Source: an uncultured Rhodospirillales bacterium (GTDB lineage Bacteria; Pseudomonadota; Alphaproteobacteria; Acetobacterales; Acetobacteraceae). Taken from it: DNA of 34,246 nucleotides. The stretch covers positions 1 through 34,246 of the forward strand of contig CAIJTR010000022.1 in the NCBI GenBank assembly GCA_903823665.1, written 5' to 3'. Below the pieces are notes generated by a model. That model was given only the letters and a program-made list of their open reading frames with translations. It was not told the origin of the DNA and searched no databases. This document shows, piece after piece, positions 33,266 through 34,246 of this stretch; position 1 is the first letter of the stretch, and each line of letters starts with the position of its first letter. Made by a program: the position numbers and the translations under genes.

Positions 33266-34246
33266 TTACTCAGCTGCCATCGCGGTTGGAGCCACACTCT
33301 TCAAAGGAAATACCTTCGAGGGATTTAACAGCCATTCAGGGTCAAAGGCTGACTTGATGCGGCGTTGCTGCTCCAACTCAATCTCAGTGAACTGCACGTT
33401 CATTAGATCGCGCTTCTCAACACCCACACCGTGCTCACCCGTCAGGCAGCCCCCAACTTCCACACAGAGCGTCAGAATGTCAGCTCCAAACACCTCCGCC
33501 TTGTGAAAGCTTGCAGGGTCGTTCGCGTCAAACATAATCAACGGGTGGAGGTTTCCGTCCCCGGCATGAAACACATTGGCAACCGCCAGCCCGCATGCCG
33601 CGCTCATCTCGCCGATGCGCCGCAGCACTTCCGGCAAACGTGACGTTGGAATGGTGCCGTCCATACAAAGGTAGTCCGGGCTAATACGACCAACGGCACC
33701 AAATGCGCCTTTGCGCCCCTTCCAGATAGCAAGGCTCTGTTCTGGAGACTCTGACACCTTGAGCGAAAGCGGATTGAACTGGCGGCAGATGCCCTTAATG
33801 CGCCCCAGAAGATCGTCCTGCTCAGCGACAGAGCCTTCCACTTCGATGATAAGCATGGCCTCGGCGTCCAGCGGATAGCCAGCATGAGCAAATGCCTCAC
33901 ATGCGTGAATGCACGGCTTATCCATGAACTCTAAAGCAACTGGGATGATACCCGAGGAGATAATTGCATCTACGCAAGCACCCGCCACTTCGATCCCATC
34001 AAACGCGGCCATCATGGCACGCTGTCCCTCAGGGCTACGAAGGATGCGAACAGTTACCTCCGTGACAATTGCAAGCTGTCCTTCACTGCCGGTGATCAAA
34101 CCCAGCCAATCGAGCCCGGCCGCGTCACAATGCGCACCGCCAATTTCAATGATCTGGCCGTCCACCGTCACAATCTTTAAACCGAGCAGGTTATTCGCTG
34201 TCACCCCGTAGCGGAGGCAATGCGCACCGCCAGAGTTCATCATCAC
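33266..34246 (-). CDS. glcD: Glycolate oxidase subunit GlcD (5' end outside window)
   Basis: The visible 326 or so residues are the C-terminal two thirds of GlcD, the main flavin subunit that oxidises glycolate (or D-lactate) to glyoxylate. The frame is open at the right edge, and the ATG codons there are internal. NSGGAHCLRYGVTANNLLG matches the end of the FAD-binding domain; GSEGQLAIVTEVTVRI continues it. The FAD_oxidase_C domain shows VFHAGDGNLHPLIMFD, the metal/substrate histidine block, and GGCLTGEHGVGVEKRDLM, then FDPEWLLNPSKVFP. It is the furthest-upstream gene of the operon visible here. D-lactate dehydrogenase is a close alternative, but glcE and glcF decide for glycolate oxidase. 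Confidence 0.95.
   Translation of the reverse strand: MMMNSGGAHCLRYGVTANNLLGLKIVTVDGQIIEIGGAHCDAAGLDWLGLITGSEGQLAIVTEVTVRILRSPEGQRAMMAAFDGIEVAGACVDAIISSGIIPVALEFMDKPCIHACEAFAHAGYPLDAEAMLIIEVEGSVAEQDDLLGRIKGICRQFNPLSLKVSESPEQSLAIWKGRKGAFGAVGRISPDYLCMDGTIPTSRLPEVLRRIGEMSAACGLAVANVFHAGDGNLHPLIMFDANDPASFHKAEVFGADILTLCVEVGGCLTGEHGVGVEKRDLMNVQFTEIELEQQRRIKSAFDPEWLLNPSKVFPLKSVAPTAMAAE

Overview
The window is GC-rich, densely packed DNA from an alphaproteobacterium. It is most likely a member of the Rhodospirillales/Acetobacteraceae; this rests on gene content and order, not on any rRNA or phylogeny. It holds chromosomal core and pathway genes. I see no insertion sequence, phage, tRNA, rRNA or CRISPR array.

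Region 1 (1-7796, minus strand) is one tightly coupled operon, read from right to left: MltB-type lytic transglycosylase, RlpA/SPOR lipoprotein, D-Ala-D-Ala carboxypeptidase, thymidylate kinase (tmk), DNA polymerase III delta prime (holB), methionyl-tRNA synthetase (metG), TatD hydrolase, and an MBL-fold hydrolase cut by the left edge. Most neighbours overlap by ATGA or TGATG.

Region 2 (7915-9294, plus) is a single MmgE/PrpD-family gene. It is divergent from region 1 and ends 4 bp before the B12 genes.

Region 3 (9299-29343, both strands) is a nearly complete oxygen-dependent cobalamin (B12) biosynthesis cluster: cobC, cbiB, cobQ, cobO, cobP, then a cobalamin riboswitch, DUF1636, cobW, cobN, cobG, cobH, cobI, cobJ, cobK, cobL, cobE, cobM, cbiD, cobB, cobT and cobS. 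The riboswitch (13901-14059) faces the plus-strand genes. cobF is absent and the C1-methyltransferase is instead CbiD, the anaerobic-pathway type, so the set is a hybrid. The plus-strand genes are interrupted by single minus-strand genes (cobK, cbiD) with almost no intergenic DNA, which suggests a noncontiguous operon. Not in this window: cobA, cobaltochelatase subunits cobS/cobT (P. denitrificans names), bluB, a cobalt(II) reductase and a cobalt transporter.

Region 4 (29340-34246, minus) is a glycolate oxidase operon: glcD (cut by the right edge), glcE, a small membrane protein, glcF, a TPR protein, and last an alpha-ribazole-phosphatase-like enzyme that belongs functionally to B12 synthesis and meets cobS tail to tail.

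The only stretch above 300 bases without a gene is 13843-14210. It holds a TTGACA palindrome, a candidate promoter, the riboswitch, and a leader hairpin that could hide the ribosome binding site of the first gene.
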